Source: Halicephalobus mephisto
Lineage: Eukaryota; Nematoda; Chromadorea; Rhabditida; Panagrolaimidae
DNA length: 64,000 nt
Assembly (NCBI GenBank): GCA_009193035.1
Contig: SWDT01000139.1
Coordinates: 1-64,000, forward strand
Direction: 5' to 3'
The translations under genes and the position numbers were made by a program. Shown one piece after another: positions 12,401 to 23,886 of the stretch (position 1 is its first letter; every line of letters starts with the position of its first letter). Under the pieces are notes generated by a model. It saw only the letters and a program-made list of their open reading frames with translations, was not told the origin of the DNA and made no database searches.

Positions 12401-12754
12401 TCCTTTGTTTTTCTTTATTATGATTTCCTCTCTTAACTATTATGATAAACTTGTTTGTTTCAGGCCAACAAACTCTCGTTCGGAATCTTGATGACCTCGT
12501 TTGTGTTTCTGATGATCCCCTCGACATTCGTAGGAATCGTGGAGTTTGCGAAATTTTATGTTTTCAAAATAGTTGGTCCCTTTTACATCCTCGGGTTGCT
12601 GTTGGCGGGCGTCAGCAACAGCGTGGTTTATGTAGCTTTCCACGTGGAGCTGAGGCAGGCGGCTATCAAACTCATTAAGAAGAGAAGATTCATGAAAGAG
12701 ACAACATCTGTCAACACCGTTGGTGTCACAGCAACATTCGTTGAAGGATTATGA
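9458..12754 (+). CDS. Seven-transmembrane chemoreceptor B, first exon disabled
   Basis: Exons 2-7 are intact: 9843-9950, 9992-10071, 10117-10268, 10311-10514, 12249-12383, 12464-12754, with lengths equal to those of receptors A, C and D. The exon 1 equivalent starts at ATG 9458 after a TTTACAG acceptor but meets TAA as its fifth codon (9470-9472), and its donor site is lost. Either the gene is a recent pseudogene, or translation starts at ATG 9847 in exon 2, which would still include TM1 (MAMSAEYYLGVDITLL). Intron 4 (10269-10310, 42 nt) has no stop and stays in frame. The last intron (12384-12463) is nearly identical to that of A. Intron 5 (1.73 kb) contains an inverted pair of exon-like fragments. 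A poly(A) signal is at 12788. Confidence 0.7.
10987..11165 (-). repeat. Inverted exon-like fragment, copy 1
   Basis: About 175 bp that reappears inverted at 11745-11920. Read on the minus strand it encodes an FGEIAISKKLLKQ-like stretch followed by a possible donor. Both copies keep the frame open. They lie in intron 5 of receptor B, separated by about 580 bp, and could pair into a large hairpin in RNA. The protein family is not recognised. Confidence 0.65.
11281..11435 (+). pseudogene. Exon-like fragment between the inverted copies
   Basis: After an acceptor-like TTAAACAG, the frame reads EVEKLPVVMAQTHNIDEF and continues for a few residues to a TGA. A different frame then reads DVNDGKIIDAKPQGCCC before another stop. 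The codon use is coding-like but the frame break argues for a relic. It may belong to the same lost gene as the flanking inverted fragments. Family not recognised. Confidence 0.35.
11745..11920 (+). repeat. Inverted exon-like fragment, copy 2
   Basis: Plus-strand partner of 10987-11165. It encodes the same FGEIAISKKLLKQ-like stretch with conservative substitutions and is followed by GTGAGC, a plausible splice donor, at about 11887. A gene containing this exon appears to have been copied or inverted here. Confidence 0.65.
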
Positions 12755-15355
12755 GCTATTCAAAATTAGCACTTTTTCACAATTATGAATAAAAACAAAT
12801 CATAATGTTGTAGGCAGCAAAATTGTCCAAAATATTATCTATTTATCTCATGTATTCAACGTTGTTTGTATCCACTAAAAGGGCATGAATTGTAAGTAAT
12901 GTCACTGGAGCATTGTGTTAGTCATTCAAATTTGTTCATTGAATACTATTGTAATTAGCACTTTTGACTGAGCACTCACTGAGAGGATTTAAAAAATTGG
13001 CTAAGTATATAAATACGAAATATATAATAAAAGAGGAAATTGATACACAGTTTACTAAATTCCCTTAATCTCATAATAAAAATGGTAAAATTCCTTTTAT
13101 GGAGGATAATAAAGAGACGACATTCCTTTTGAAAACAGGAATCCCTCTATGGATGTTTCTCAAATAGTCATGATGGTAGGAATTATTTTCCCCAAAAAGT
13201 TTTTAAACACACCGTAATTCTACATAATTCGGTAACTTAATGAATGGTTATACAGTTTATTCATTCATGTCAAAGTTACGAACAAGTTGATGATAGATCA
13301 GAACATGAAAACCTTGGAATGGCTGTCACCACATAGCTTTTCAGTAAACCTTTTATGGGGTCCATTTAATTCTTTATTAGATTTTTAATCTAATTATCAA
13401 ATAATCTATGGATAAGAATTTGATTCTTTATAAACTGTATTTCCAAAACATGTGGCAATGCTTTTCATTGGACACAATATTTACCAAAATACTTTCTAAC
13501 GATCCTCGAAGAACCTTAGCAGTTAGATTCGAAGCATTTAAGAATAAAGATAAAATTATTTGCTTTTAAAATTCTAGATTTAACTATTCCAAGTTTTTGA
13601 AGCTGATTCACTATATGACGTCGGAAATGCTTAATAAAACATTCTAGCTGTAAGGTTTTGATTCAAACAAAAATTTTCCAACATCCGTGAATATTTTCAG
13701 CTCAATCTTTATTAATCTCAAAAGTTATTTTGCGAAACAGATAGTTTTGAATTATTTACTCTTTTTTAATCCTTTTCACGTTGAACTGCTCTATCTTGTA
13801 TATCCGCGTGTTTCATAAGTGAATCGACCTTTAATATTTGCAACACTATATTTTTATTTTATTTTCCATAATTTCGCCTTATATTTGCATTGAGAGCTAA
13901 GAATAACTTCATTAATAATAATATTGTCATTTAAATTACATAAATTCATAAAATGTGCGATAGCAGATGTAAGGATTTTGGAAATGAATGGAATTCTGTC
14001 TATAAATTCTTGATTGCTCTTGTCACCAAAATCCAAAGTCCAAGCAATAACTACAGAATCTTTCAAAATTAGTGATGGATGTTTAAACCATAAAATTCAC
14101 TGAATTTTCCCTACTAGAAATCCTTATTAAGAGGGATGGAAGCTTTGTCGATTAAAAAGTCACTTTTTCAAATAATTCGGCATTACTGGTTAGTCCCTAA
14201 TGTAACCATGAATCGGAAAACTTTCAATGTCACAATTAGCATTACATTACATAAGAGAGATGTTATGCTTCAAAGTTTTTTCTTACAATTTGTTGTCACT
14301 GAAACATGAATAACTGCTGTTGTTGTAAAGCCAAATTTGCCAGAGCAATCACGAATTCAACAACCCGTACATCTGAGAAGTTTTCCAAAGCCAATCACTT
14401 TCTTTTGAAATTTATTCATTGTTTATGCAAGAACTTAATAGAGTATTTTCAATCAAGATCTTTGTCCCATCTTTTTAAACATCATTTAAAGTTGTGTATT
14501 TTCTTCTTGATGAAAGAACTAAGGTATAAACTTCAACATGTTGACTTAAGGACTATTCATCATTTTTTTCGTTTTTAGAAAAAATAGTAAACACTTTACC
14601 AACATAATTGCTCAAGTGAATTTGGAATTTAAAATAATCCTTTTCACAAGGCTGTATATTGGAAATTTACAAAAGCGTCCAAAAATTTGCACCAACATTA
14701 AAGAACAAGATTTCTGACCTTCCCCGTAAGCACCCATTTATTTGATATCAATGCTTATGGAATGCTAGAAACCAAGTCATTGTTATTCAATGTAATTTTA
14801 CTGTGGCAACCTATTATTAAGCATCATAAATGAGTAGGAAAAAGATTAACATTCTGTGTCAAATGTGTAACAGGAAATCACCTTGATCGTTTTGAAATTA
14901 GTTGAACCGTTATTGGCTTTGTTTTCTCTCCATCTTATTATACAATTGGTATTTTGGAATAGTAGCTCAAAAAGCCAGACTTTAGTTGCAGCAATGAATA
15001 ATTTCCAATGCAAATGTTGTTAAAGTCATGATGGGATTTATTTTATTTTAGATGTGAATGAAACGAATGATCTCCGTGACTCCTTTAGTGAACAATTCAG
15101 AATTTCAAAATCTACAGATTGCTGTTTCGGAACAACGTTAAAAGAAGTTTATCATTTGTGCACACTTTCTGAAACATTGAGATCGTTTCTCCTTTGATAG
15201 ATAAAAGATTTATTACTGTGTAACCATATATAGTCAAAAACTTATTTTACATAAATGAGGTGTGGTAAATGTAATAACATATCGTATTTGAAATCTTTCA
15301 TCTTTAATGAGAATGATTATTGCAAGGAACTGATAGAAATTTAACTTTGAAGAGC
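12755..15355. other. Gene-free stretch between receptors B and C
   Basis: Contains the 3' UTRs of receptor B (AATAAA at 12788) and, on the other strand, of receptor C (AATAAA complement at 15209-15214). These are convergent gene ends. The rest is AT-rich with only short chance ORFs. Confidence 0.5.
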
Positions 15356-18300
15356 TCATTGTCCTTCCATGAATGTTGTCGTAACGCCAATGGTGGTGAC
15401 GGTGGCTGTCTCTTTCATGAAGCTTCTCTGTGTTACGAGTCTGATTGCAGCTTGTCTCAATTCCACGTGGAGACTGATGTAGACGACACTGTTGGTGACT
15501 CCTGCTAGTAGTAGCCCGAGGATGTAAAAGGGACCAATCACTTTGAAGACCTGCAGGTTCGTTAGCTCCACGATTCCTACGAATGTCGAGGGAACCATGA
15601 GGAACATGAAACCGGTGACTAATATTCCGAAAGAGAGTTTGTTCGCCTGAAGAAAATAAAATCATTATCCTAGTTAAAAAAGCAACTGATGGATAACAAA
15701 AAGAATAGAACAGAGAGGGAAAATGACCTGGGCTTCTCTTCTAACCTGTGCCATTTGTTTGGTTTCTCTTTTTCCGAAATTCCCTGGATTAGCATTTGCT
15801 CCCATTCTTTTAAGTTCAATGGCGACCCAAAAAGTTAAGACGAGGGCTACCGTGTTCAGAACCTGAAAGATATAATTAGAAATTAAATTTTTTCATCAGA
15901 TATTCATAAAAATACATATATTTCTGTTTTGTTCATATAAGAAATAGATAGTTTAATTTTTACTTAACTAGGGTAACTTAGACTGGTTTCCAAGTATTGG
16001 AATAACCCTAAAAAACTACAGATAACGGGGATTGGTTATTTGGACTGTACTATTTATATAAACATTAGATTAATTTTAACAGCACTTAATTTTTAAAGAT
16101 ACTGCTGAAAAAAGTACTTTTGCGATTTTCAGAAGTCATTCCTAAAATTCGAATATAATATTTGGAATTGCTTAATGGAGCTTTTCATACTTGTTAGATC
16201 TTGAATTACAAAATAAAATAAATTTGAGCAAAAAAGCAAGGATGCAATTAATATATAAAAATAGATAATTTAATTTTAAAAATTTAGCAACCTATTGAAA
16301 AATTGATTGTCATAGATATTCATTCTAGTGCGAATGTGTCCAGATAGTGCATTAATAGAGCGCTTGGTTTCCAGTTATTTGTTCAAGAGTTCGATTCCTG
16401 TACCCTGCGAAACTCTCTACAACTACAGAGGCAAGATGTCAACAGATCTAAGAATTCATCTTTATCGAATTCACAAAGTATTTCAACGTGCTGCAAAGCT
16501 TGGATTCTGCGGCCATCTATATTGGCCACGGACGCTGTAGACGATGGGGGAGGCACTTCGGCTATGCAACAAACCCATCGTCTACATATTATCATTTGGC
16601 CCATTGCCAACAGATCCGGAATATTCTAAACACCGGAGGAACTATATCTATTAAGTTCCTCGATGAAGGATTAACGAAAGAAGATGCTCTGGCTTTGGAA
16701 CAATTTATGATAGTTCGGCTTCGGAACTACGTGAAGAACACTTATACTATGAGTAGTCTTCAGAAGACCAATTTATCGGAGAAGGAGCAGAAGATTCTAG
16801 AAAAAGGGTTTCTGAATAAGGCCCTCAATTCTACAGGAATTCAACGGAAGCTGGCGTGGAGTAGACCTATTTCTCTACCTCCAATAACAACTCCGGCAAT
16901 TATTCCCAAAGAATTCAAGGAGCTGAAGGAAAAGCTATTGCCAAATAAGAATGTGGAAGAGAAATACTATATTTATGGATATATTGAAAAATCCGGAAAG
17001 AACCTATATTTTGGAAAAGGATGCGGCGAACGTGACTACAAACACTGCAATCCCAGTAGTTCTCTATTCAATAACTTGATTCCTCTACTAGAAAAGAATC
17101 AGGTTATTTGTAGAAGGCTGATGGATAATCTCACGAATGCCGTAGCCAAAGAACTGGAAGCTGTCCTCATCCGAAATTGTGCTCCACTGTGGAACAAGAA
17201 AATCGAGAATTTGGGTCAAGGAGGTCAGAAACTCAGTGTTGAAGAAGAAGCTGCTCTAGCTCAATGGTTATTGCACTCTCCACACGCCGAGGAGATCAAT
17301 ATTCAGGTCTGATTTTTTATTTTTGCTTAAAAAATAATGATTTTTTTCAGAAGCCAAAAGTATCTGGATCTGAAACAAATCGTAGGGGCCACGCATCTTC
17401 CCCAAGGAATGAAAACAATGAATCTTGTGAAGATTATTTTAATAGTATTGTTTTGTTAGAAAAGGAAGTTTTTCTTGTAGAATAAAGCTTCAAAGATTTG
17501 ATTCTGACAAAAATATAATTAATTTTCTTGAATATTTGATCGTTATTTCCGTGTTCTACACGAGTGTTTTTAAAATTTTCCGTAACAATTCCTCATATAT
17601 CACACCAAACTTGTTTAAAGAGATATATGCTATTATCACTCACTATTGCAATATTAATTTTGACTGGCACTAGCAATAGCTCAATTCGTGACATGTTAAA
17701 TTAATGATTTTAAAGCGCTGGTTCGAATAGCTAATTGAAATCTTCAAACATGAACTTCAATCCAGCTTTGGTTATTTGCTTTTTCTATATCACATATTTT
17801 GAGTGAACTACCAAATCTTGAGTATTTTCGAGCCATCTGAATTCAGGTTCTAACTATTTGAAGTTTGCAATAAACTCCGTTGGGCTACAGAATCTTCTGA
17901 AATTTGTTGGAATTCGAAAGATTCTCAGAATCTTATTAATGTTTAAAAGTTACATCTTAATGAAGGATTCTGAAGGTTTCTATAAAGGTATGAAAACTTC
18001 TGTCGGGATAATTTCGCAGTCACTCATATTTCTTGTTATAGGAGTGTAGTTTTGCAAGCAAAGAAAGACTGTATGTGTAATAAGAGAATGCTTAAATACT
18101 GAGTTACAGCAGTTGACTTAAACTTGCATCTGTCTATCGCTGATCAGTCGCTTTACCGACCAGATTATTGGTTACTCTGTCGCGCGAACTATTTTCTATT
18201 GAATTTTTTTAGTTTTTGCATATGTTTCCACTATAGAAAAGCATTCTATAAAACTGGAATAGATTCTGATTCACCATTGAAAATAATACAAGTTGATTAT

Positions 18301-21300
18301 AACTTATTTCAAAGGAGTATGTTGAACACAATTATTATTTTGCTAATACAGTATCGGACAAAAGGAGTAAATTTTTGAATTTTTTGCAATCTTGCATTTA
18401 TGTAATTATGTTTTACTTCAAGGCTAATGCCGTGTAGCTACTATCAATTGCTTTAACAGTAGTTAATTTCAATTGTATCAAAAATCTTTGACGAGAAATG
18501 ACGCGAGATTTTAGTTTTGATGTATGAAAAGGGCATGTGATTCTTCGTGGAGAATCTAACAGATGAAAAAACTCAAAAGTTGTTGATCCTTAAATGCAGA
18601 CGCCACTAGAAGTAACCTTCTGTTATTTGTTTGATGTGGCAAGATCTAGAGAAATTGCTGTGATCGAAAGGTTAGAGTCTGGACGAAAGCTGTGATATAA
18701 TACAAGCAGACCAATATTGTCCAGTGCTTTGCTGTCGAACGGATTCAATCTATGAAAAACCGCTCTCATTCAGTAATTAGAGTCGATGGATGTCTAACTG
18801 ATTGAGTTTGTTTGTAAATTTTGTAGTTAGAATGAATTTTTTGGACAGAGATACAAAACTTCTATTACTTCTATCGCATGAAAAGTTAAGTCTCGCTCCA
18901 CTTCTCGTCAAAGGTTTTTGGCATAGTTAAAATTAGCTACTGTTGAGTAAATTAATAGTACCTATAGGGCATTAACTTTGAAGTAACGAGTAATTAACTA
19001 AATGCAAGGTTGTAAAATATTTAAAAATTTACTCCTGTCGTCCGGTATTGTGCAAGATAGCTGAAGAATTAACAGTGCACTTTAATTATTTAGTAGAAGA
19101 GTTAATTTGTTGTAAATAATTAAAGTATTCCGAGATCCATCTACGGATACTCTGCAAAAGTAGGAGATATGGATATCGGAATGATTTTTATAAAATCCAC
19201 TTTCAATTCCCGGAATTTTTGTGACAAACTTTTCTTGTAAAAGTGGTTGAGGAAAATATTTTTATACTTTTAAAAGTATTCAGTAGACCTTATGTAAATA
19301 AGAAGGTGATGTCAGATAACATTTGTTATGATTTTAGAGCAGCATCAAAACACTACTGCAAAAATAATCTGTTTTTTGTTTTGCATGCTTGTTCTTTAAT
19401 TTAGCAATTGTTTTGGGTTCTCAAGCTCCGTCAGGTTATATAATCTGAAGTATGTAGTAAATTTTCCTATTCAGAATCTTCCCAAAGATTATTCATTTTG
19501 AATTTCGCATAATGGTAGGAGTCTAATTAAAATTAAACAAAGTCAATTGTTGGAGATTCTAACATCAAATTCCATCAAGTTTTCTCTTTGAGATGCTAAA
19601 GACCAATTATAACAATCTTCAGTTTCTTTTTTGTCCTAAGATTTCAGTGTTTTCGGAATCTCATGAATTCAGAACACGATTTTCATATTGTGTCCTTTGG
19701 TAACATATACAGTACTCTAAGAATTATTCATACATGCAAAATCCAGCAAAAGCATAGGCTCTAACTAATAATTATTAAGAACATTGACTAGTGGACTTCA
19801 AAATTTCCTCTTAGGACATGAATTCGGGAGTCAATACCCGGAAAAAGTCAAATATCTCAAAAAACATATTCTTTGAAAGAGGAACCAAATCAATTAGGCT
19901 TCATTTAACAAAATTATGAAATTTTGAACTTCAGAATCCAGAAGTCTGAAGCTGAGCACTCAATTTTGAATTCAGATTCGAAATCTACGGATCAGACTAT
20001 CTCGTTCTACATACTTTCATCTCTCAAATCTGACGGTAGTCTTTTTTTGTGTCAAAAGCGCTTTTGTAAAATGATTAGACTGGAAAACACTATTTATTAA
20101 TGTCGTAGTAATTTTTTATTCTCTACTCTATCCTCTATTTTCTATCATATCACTTAGTGATCAAGAACTGTAATAGTGCTGTGTCTATCTTGCTTGGGAC
20201 CCAAACCTTAGCTGTTCGAAAATCTAAAGGCTAGTTCTCTTAGCACTGTTATTGAAACAAATCATTCTCTTTATTAGCGATTTAAGCACAGGTCATAAAT
20301 TTGTTAATTTTTGATAAATTTTTTAACCTTAATGCAATTATATGCATTATTTTAAGAGAATATCCATTGATGAATACCTTAATGATCTAATTATGCTATC
20401 AAGTAGTAAGGTTATCTCTCTATTACTTAAAAGCACTAATTGTACTGAAAAGTTTTAAAGGGAAATAATTAAATTCCCTACTTTTTGTTAAATCTTCAAA
20501 AAAATGCTGATTATTTTGTAATTCCTATTTAAATTGGCGTTACGTAGTCTTCTGCCACGTTTTTCTTCGAATTTCCTTGAAAAATCTCATGAAAATTTTT
20601 GTAGCTTTGATATTTCTATCATACTATACCTGTGAATTCCTATTCCTTTATAACCATTTTTTAAGTGTACAAAATAAATTCAAATAGTCCATATGGCTCT
20701 TGCGGACATGAATTCCTAAACTGTTTGGGGATAAACTTATCATGAATATCTGAACTCCCTTGAGGCTCAATTTGTCAGCACTTTGTGGGTCAACTTTTTT
20801 TTTTCATTCTCTGATTGAACAGTCAAATGACAATGAATAATCTAATCAATCAGCGAATTTTTGTTGATCACTAAATTACCGAGTATTTAGACATGTGCAC
20901 TCTAAATTAGAATGATTTTTACTAAATATATGGAGGGCCCACTGTAGAATTTATAACGTTTTATAGGTTATAGAATTCCGACTTTAACAATGTCAGCATT
21001 TCAGGATGCATTCAGATTAAAAATATCTTAAAACCTGTGAAATTGTGTCCGAAAATGACAACTTATTAAATTAAAAAATTAGTAAATATTAGCATTTGTC
21101 ATAACTGGTTAATTTTACTTATCTTACGGTATATGAAACATTTAATTTATTAATTCTGGGTAACGCTAAAGCACCTGGATTATATACTCAAAGATTATTC
21201 ATTTAGACTTTTTTCTGAGAACTTCTGACTTACAGAATTAAATGTAATGTATCTTGTGGAGCAACCTTACGAAATTTTACGTCGACAAGCTGGATTCTGT

Positions 21301-23886
21301 CCTCACTTGTAAGAGAAAAGTCAGGCTGTATTTTTGTATATACTCTACCCTCAAAACCGCACATTTTATACATATTTGTAATCTACTAGATGAGTAGAGT
21401 TGAATGACATAGATGGTAGTTGTCAGAAGTGAAGGAGTTGGAAGTTATCAGATAACAAGAATTAAAAAAGGATCCTATTTTTTAAAGACTACTGAGGATC
21501 GGTATTTGAATGAAAAAGAGATAAAGAGCAATAAAAGTTCACATATTTGATAGTCATCTGGTTTAAAATGTTTTTCCTCTTACTTTATAATTACTACTGA
21601 TAATTTCTTAATTTTGACAACAATCACATCTTTGTGAAAAAATCTACACATCTTTTACTCCATCTTTAAGGATATTTTCAATTATTTTACATGTATTCCA
21701 GCCATTAGCGATCATTTTGTTTATAGTAGGCAAGGGATCATAAATTGGAAACACTCTATTAAAACATTGCATCATGTATTACTTCAATGAGGTATTAGGA
21801 AGATGATAATGAGGACCAATGAAAAATATTTTTTTTTGCGATTAGACTACTCTTAGACTTGAGTTTAAGCTGGATTTAGGTTTCAGGTTGAGTTTAAGAT
21901 TTGGCTTAGGCTTATTTTGAATTTAGGCTTCAACCTAGATTTAAAATTTGACTTAGGCTTAGGCTTGGTCTAGGTTTAAGCTAGATTTAGGCTTACTTTG
22001 GATTTAGTCTAGAGTTAGGCTGGCTTTAGGCTTCGGTTTGGGCTTAGGCATTAGTTAGAATGAATCAGGTTTGGTATATTGAAGCTCAGATTAAACAAGT
22101 TAAATTATATTGAGTTATGGTTTATTAGGAATTTCTTTGATTCCCATTCCAGATAACTAGAATTTATTTTTTTTTCAGTGATTGAATTTTCATATGCTTT
22201 TATGAAATTCATTTGGAACAGCTCGTATGCGGAAGTACATTCAAAATTCTTTAATGCATCAAAAAAAGCAGTGTTGACTAATTTGAAAAACATTAATGTC
22301 TAAGTTCTTTTTGTAAACATTGTAATTTGAGAATAATCCATCAAGATCAAAACAGAATAAAAACAGCAAAAAAATTAATGCTGCAAAAGTGACAGTATAC
22401 TGTATTTCTTCAATGATCAATTTTTTAAATTCCGATATTAACGTTTTGGAGAATTTTTAATAAAATTTGAATTTGTGAAAATTAAAAGAAATAAAATTAA
22501 TGATTATTTGAGTTTTCAATGTTTCGAAAAGAAGACTCGTTGGGCCCTTTTTCAAAAAGAGCGCCGATCGAGAGAGAGCGTTTTAGGCCAGCGCGCGTGG
22601 TTGGCGCGCGCTCTCAGCCTCTTAGATCCTCCAGGATACTTATGATTTGATATCCTGAAGTAAATTTTGATTTAATTTAATTAATAAATATAAAAATAAA
22701 CCATCTATCCTCCGAATAAAAGAATTAAGCGAAAAAACGGGCTTTTAAGGGAAATTTTCCATTTTTTTCGATTTTAACCCAAATTTTTCAGAATCCTCAC
22801 CATATTTGAGATGCCCCAGTAGGCTCTGAATCCAGCTTCCTGAAAACAGCCTATGGCCGCGCAGTTAAAGCGTCTGACGTTGAATACAGTAGTGTGATAT
22901 TCCAGAAAAACATCAACAGCAGCTAGAATAAGTCCTATGGCAAGCGTCCCCCACATAAAGAGACTTTGATTTTTTCTGCGGTAGTAAGCAGGGGCCTTCA
23001 TTGCCTAAATGTCTGTATTTTGGATTATTCTAGAGTACTCAGACGAACCTGTAGTCTGTCGACGGCAATCATTATGGTGATGACCAAGTTGACTTTGAAC
23101 TGAATGACCAAAGGAAGGGAACTCGTGATGATGTACATGGGGTCGTAGTCGAACATTATCGGGTCCCATTTTACTGTGTAGTAGACAATATACGGTAATG
23201 CTGGAAGAAACGACTACTTTTTACCGTAAAAGTGCGAATCTTACCTGATATGGCAAAGACAAAATCGGTGACGCACAGTAGAAGAAGTAATCGAAGTGAC
23301 ATGTTTTTTCTCAATCTAGTTGTTCTAAATGCTCTTGCTTATTTACGGTAATCTTTAAAAAACGAACCCAATGAAGAGAGTGATGATGAAACCGTTGCCA
23401 ATGATACTCATAGCTTGCAAGGTTAAAATGGTGATGTCCACTCCGAGATAATAATTAGCTGGCATCGACATTGGGCTGGAAGTTACAATTACTGTTGACA
23501 TAAGTATGCGGTGAAAGGACTAATAAGAGACAGAATACCGTAGCAATGAGGAACTGCTGTTTCAAGTTAGTTATATTTTTAGCAAGAAAAATTGTTCCTT
23601 GTAGGTACTGGGCGGTTTTATGAACTGCGTACCTTGAACAAACAGTCTTGGAAAACTGGAGCTAACTTTATTACGTAAAATATCTCTACGGTTACTAAGG
23701 AACAATCATGCATCAAAATTACCCATTTAGGGCGGTTTCTATTTGAATCGTCAGTAATCTCGCTCTATTTCATAATTCACGAACTTACCTGTAATAAGGA
23801 CTGTCTTTGATGTTAGTAGTCGTTTCGACGCCTTCTAGTTCGGAGAGAATTACATCGAGCCAAGACTGAGTTACTTCCGTGGTCAT
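15356..23886 (-). CDS. Seven-transmembrane chemoreceptor C with giant intron
   Basis: Seven exons on the minus strand: 23886-23789, 23475-23368, 23324-23245, 23200-23049, 23004-22801, 15862-15728, 15646-15356, giving 355 residues in consistent phase. It has the same topology as A: TM1-5 in exons 1-5, a DRLQAMKAPAYYRRKNQ stretch after TM3, the C-x3-GCF..YW loop, then TM6-7 and a VELRQAAIRL tail. The start ATG follows a TTTCAG by about 20 bases. Intron 5 is 6.9 kb, against 1.1-1.7 kb in the paralogues. It contains the GIY-YIG gene on the opposite strand, a Tc1-like non-autonomous element and the block shared with receptor A. Exon 1 and intron 1 share over 100 nearly identical bases with receptor D. 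Linking the two halves across 6.9 kb is inferred from phase and paralogy. Confidence 0.75.
16436..17485 (+). CDS. Two-domain GIY-YIG endonuclease-like protein
   Basis: An open frame from 16452 to 17306 (285 codons) is spliced over a 44-nt intron (CAG/gtctga..ttttcag, 17307-17350) to a last exon 17351-17485. The stop codon overlaps an AATAAA at 17481. Two GIY-YIG-like units are visible. The first has KYF-x11-IYIGHG-x5-WGRHFG at about residues 9-35, then GLTKEDALALEQFMI. The second has YYIYGYI-x8-LYFGKG-x3-RDYKH and an ELEAVLIRN helix. The long frame has no ATG ahead of the first motif. The nearest, at 16436, is in another frame that would join after one base shift near 16478, so this may be a frameshifted gene, an assembly error or a missing 5' exon. 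The RWGRH and LT-x-EDALALE pattern recalls the LEM-3/ANKLE1 branch. The gene lies inside intron 5 of receptor C on the opposite strand. Confidence 0.6.
17486..21780. other. Intronic stretch of receptor C
   Basis: Remainder of the 6.9-kb intron: AT-rich, with one Tc1-like non-autonomous element (18349-19050). I see no other supported gene. Confidence 0.5.
18349..19050. mobile_element. Non-autonomous Tc1-like element with long termini
   Basis: The left end CAGTATCGGACAAAAG is identical to the outer 16 bases of the Tc1-like transposon at 40565. The right end (19050 inward) is its diverged reverse complement. Homology between the two ends extends inward for about 185 bp with many mismatches, so this is a long-inverted-repeat element of about 702 bp with no transposase. 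It is flanked by TA on the left and TG on the right, consistent with a mutated TA target duplication. Confidence 0.7.
21781..22800. repeat. Duplicated intron block, copy 2 (receptor C)
   Basis: Inverted counterpart of 2812-3738, beginning at the intron 5 donor of receptor C. The GC-rich island is at about 22525-22625. The telomere-like tract is about twice as long as in copy 1. Confidence 0.85.
21845..22060 (+). repeat. Degenerate telomere-like (TTAGGC)n tract
   Basis: About 215 bp of TTAGGC-like hexamers with frequent variants (TTTAGG, TTAGAC, TTGGGC). It is the inverted and longer counterpart of the tract at 3565. Confidence 0.7.

Noticed and set aside
14306..14578. 90-codon ORF starting MNNCCCCKAKF
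   Set aside because: AT-rich with no splice sites, no recognisable motif and no composition change. Likely chance.
15234..15665. 143-codon minus-strand frame overlapping receptor C exon 7
   Set aside because: It is an out-of-frame shadow. The frame ending at 15356 is the one conserved in all four receptors. Similar shadows over 12440-12678 and 33651-33878 were dropped.
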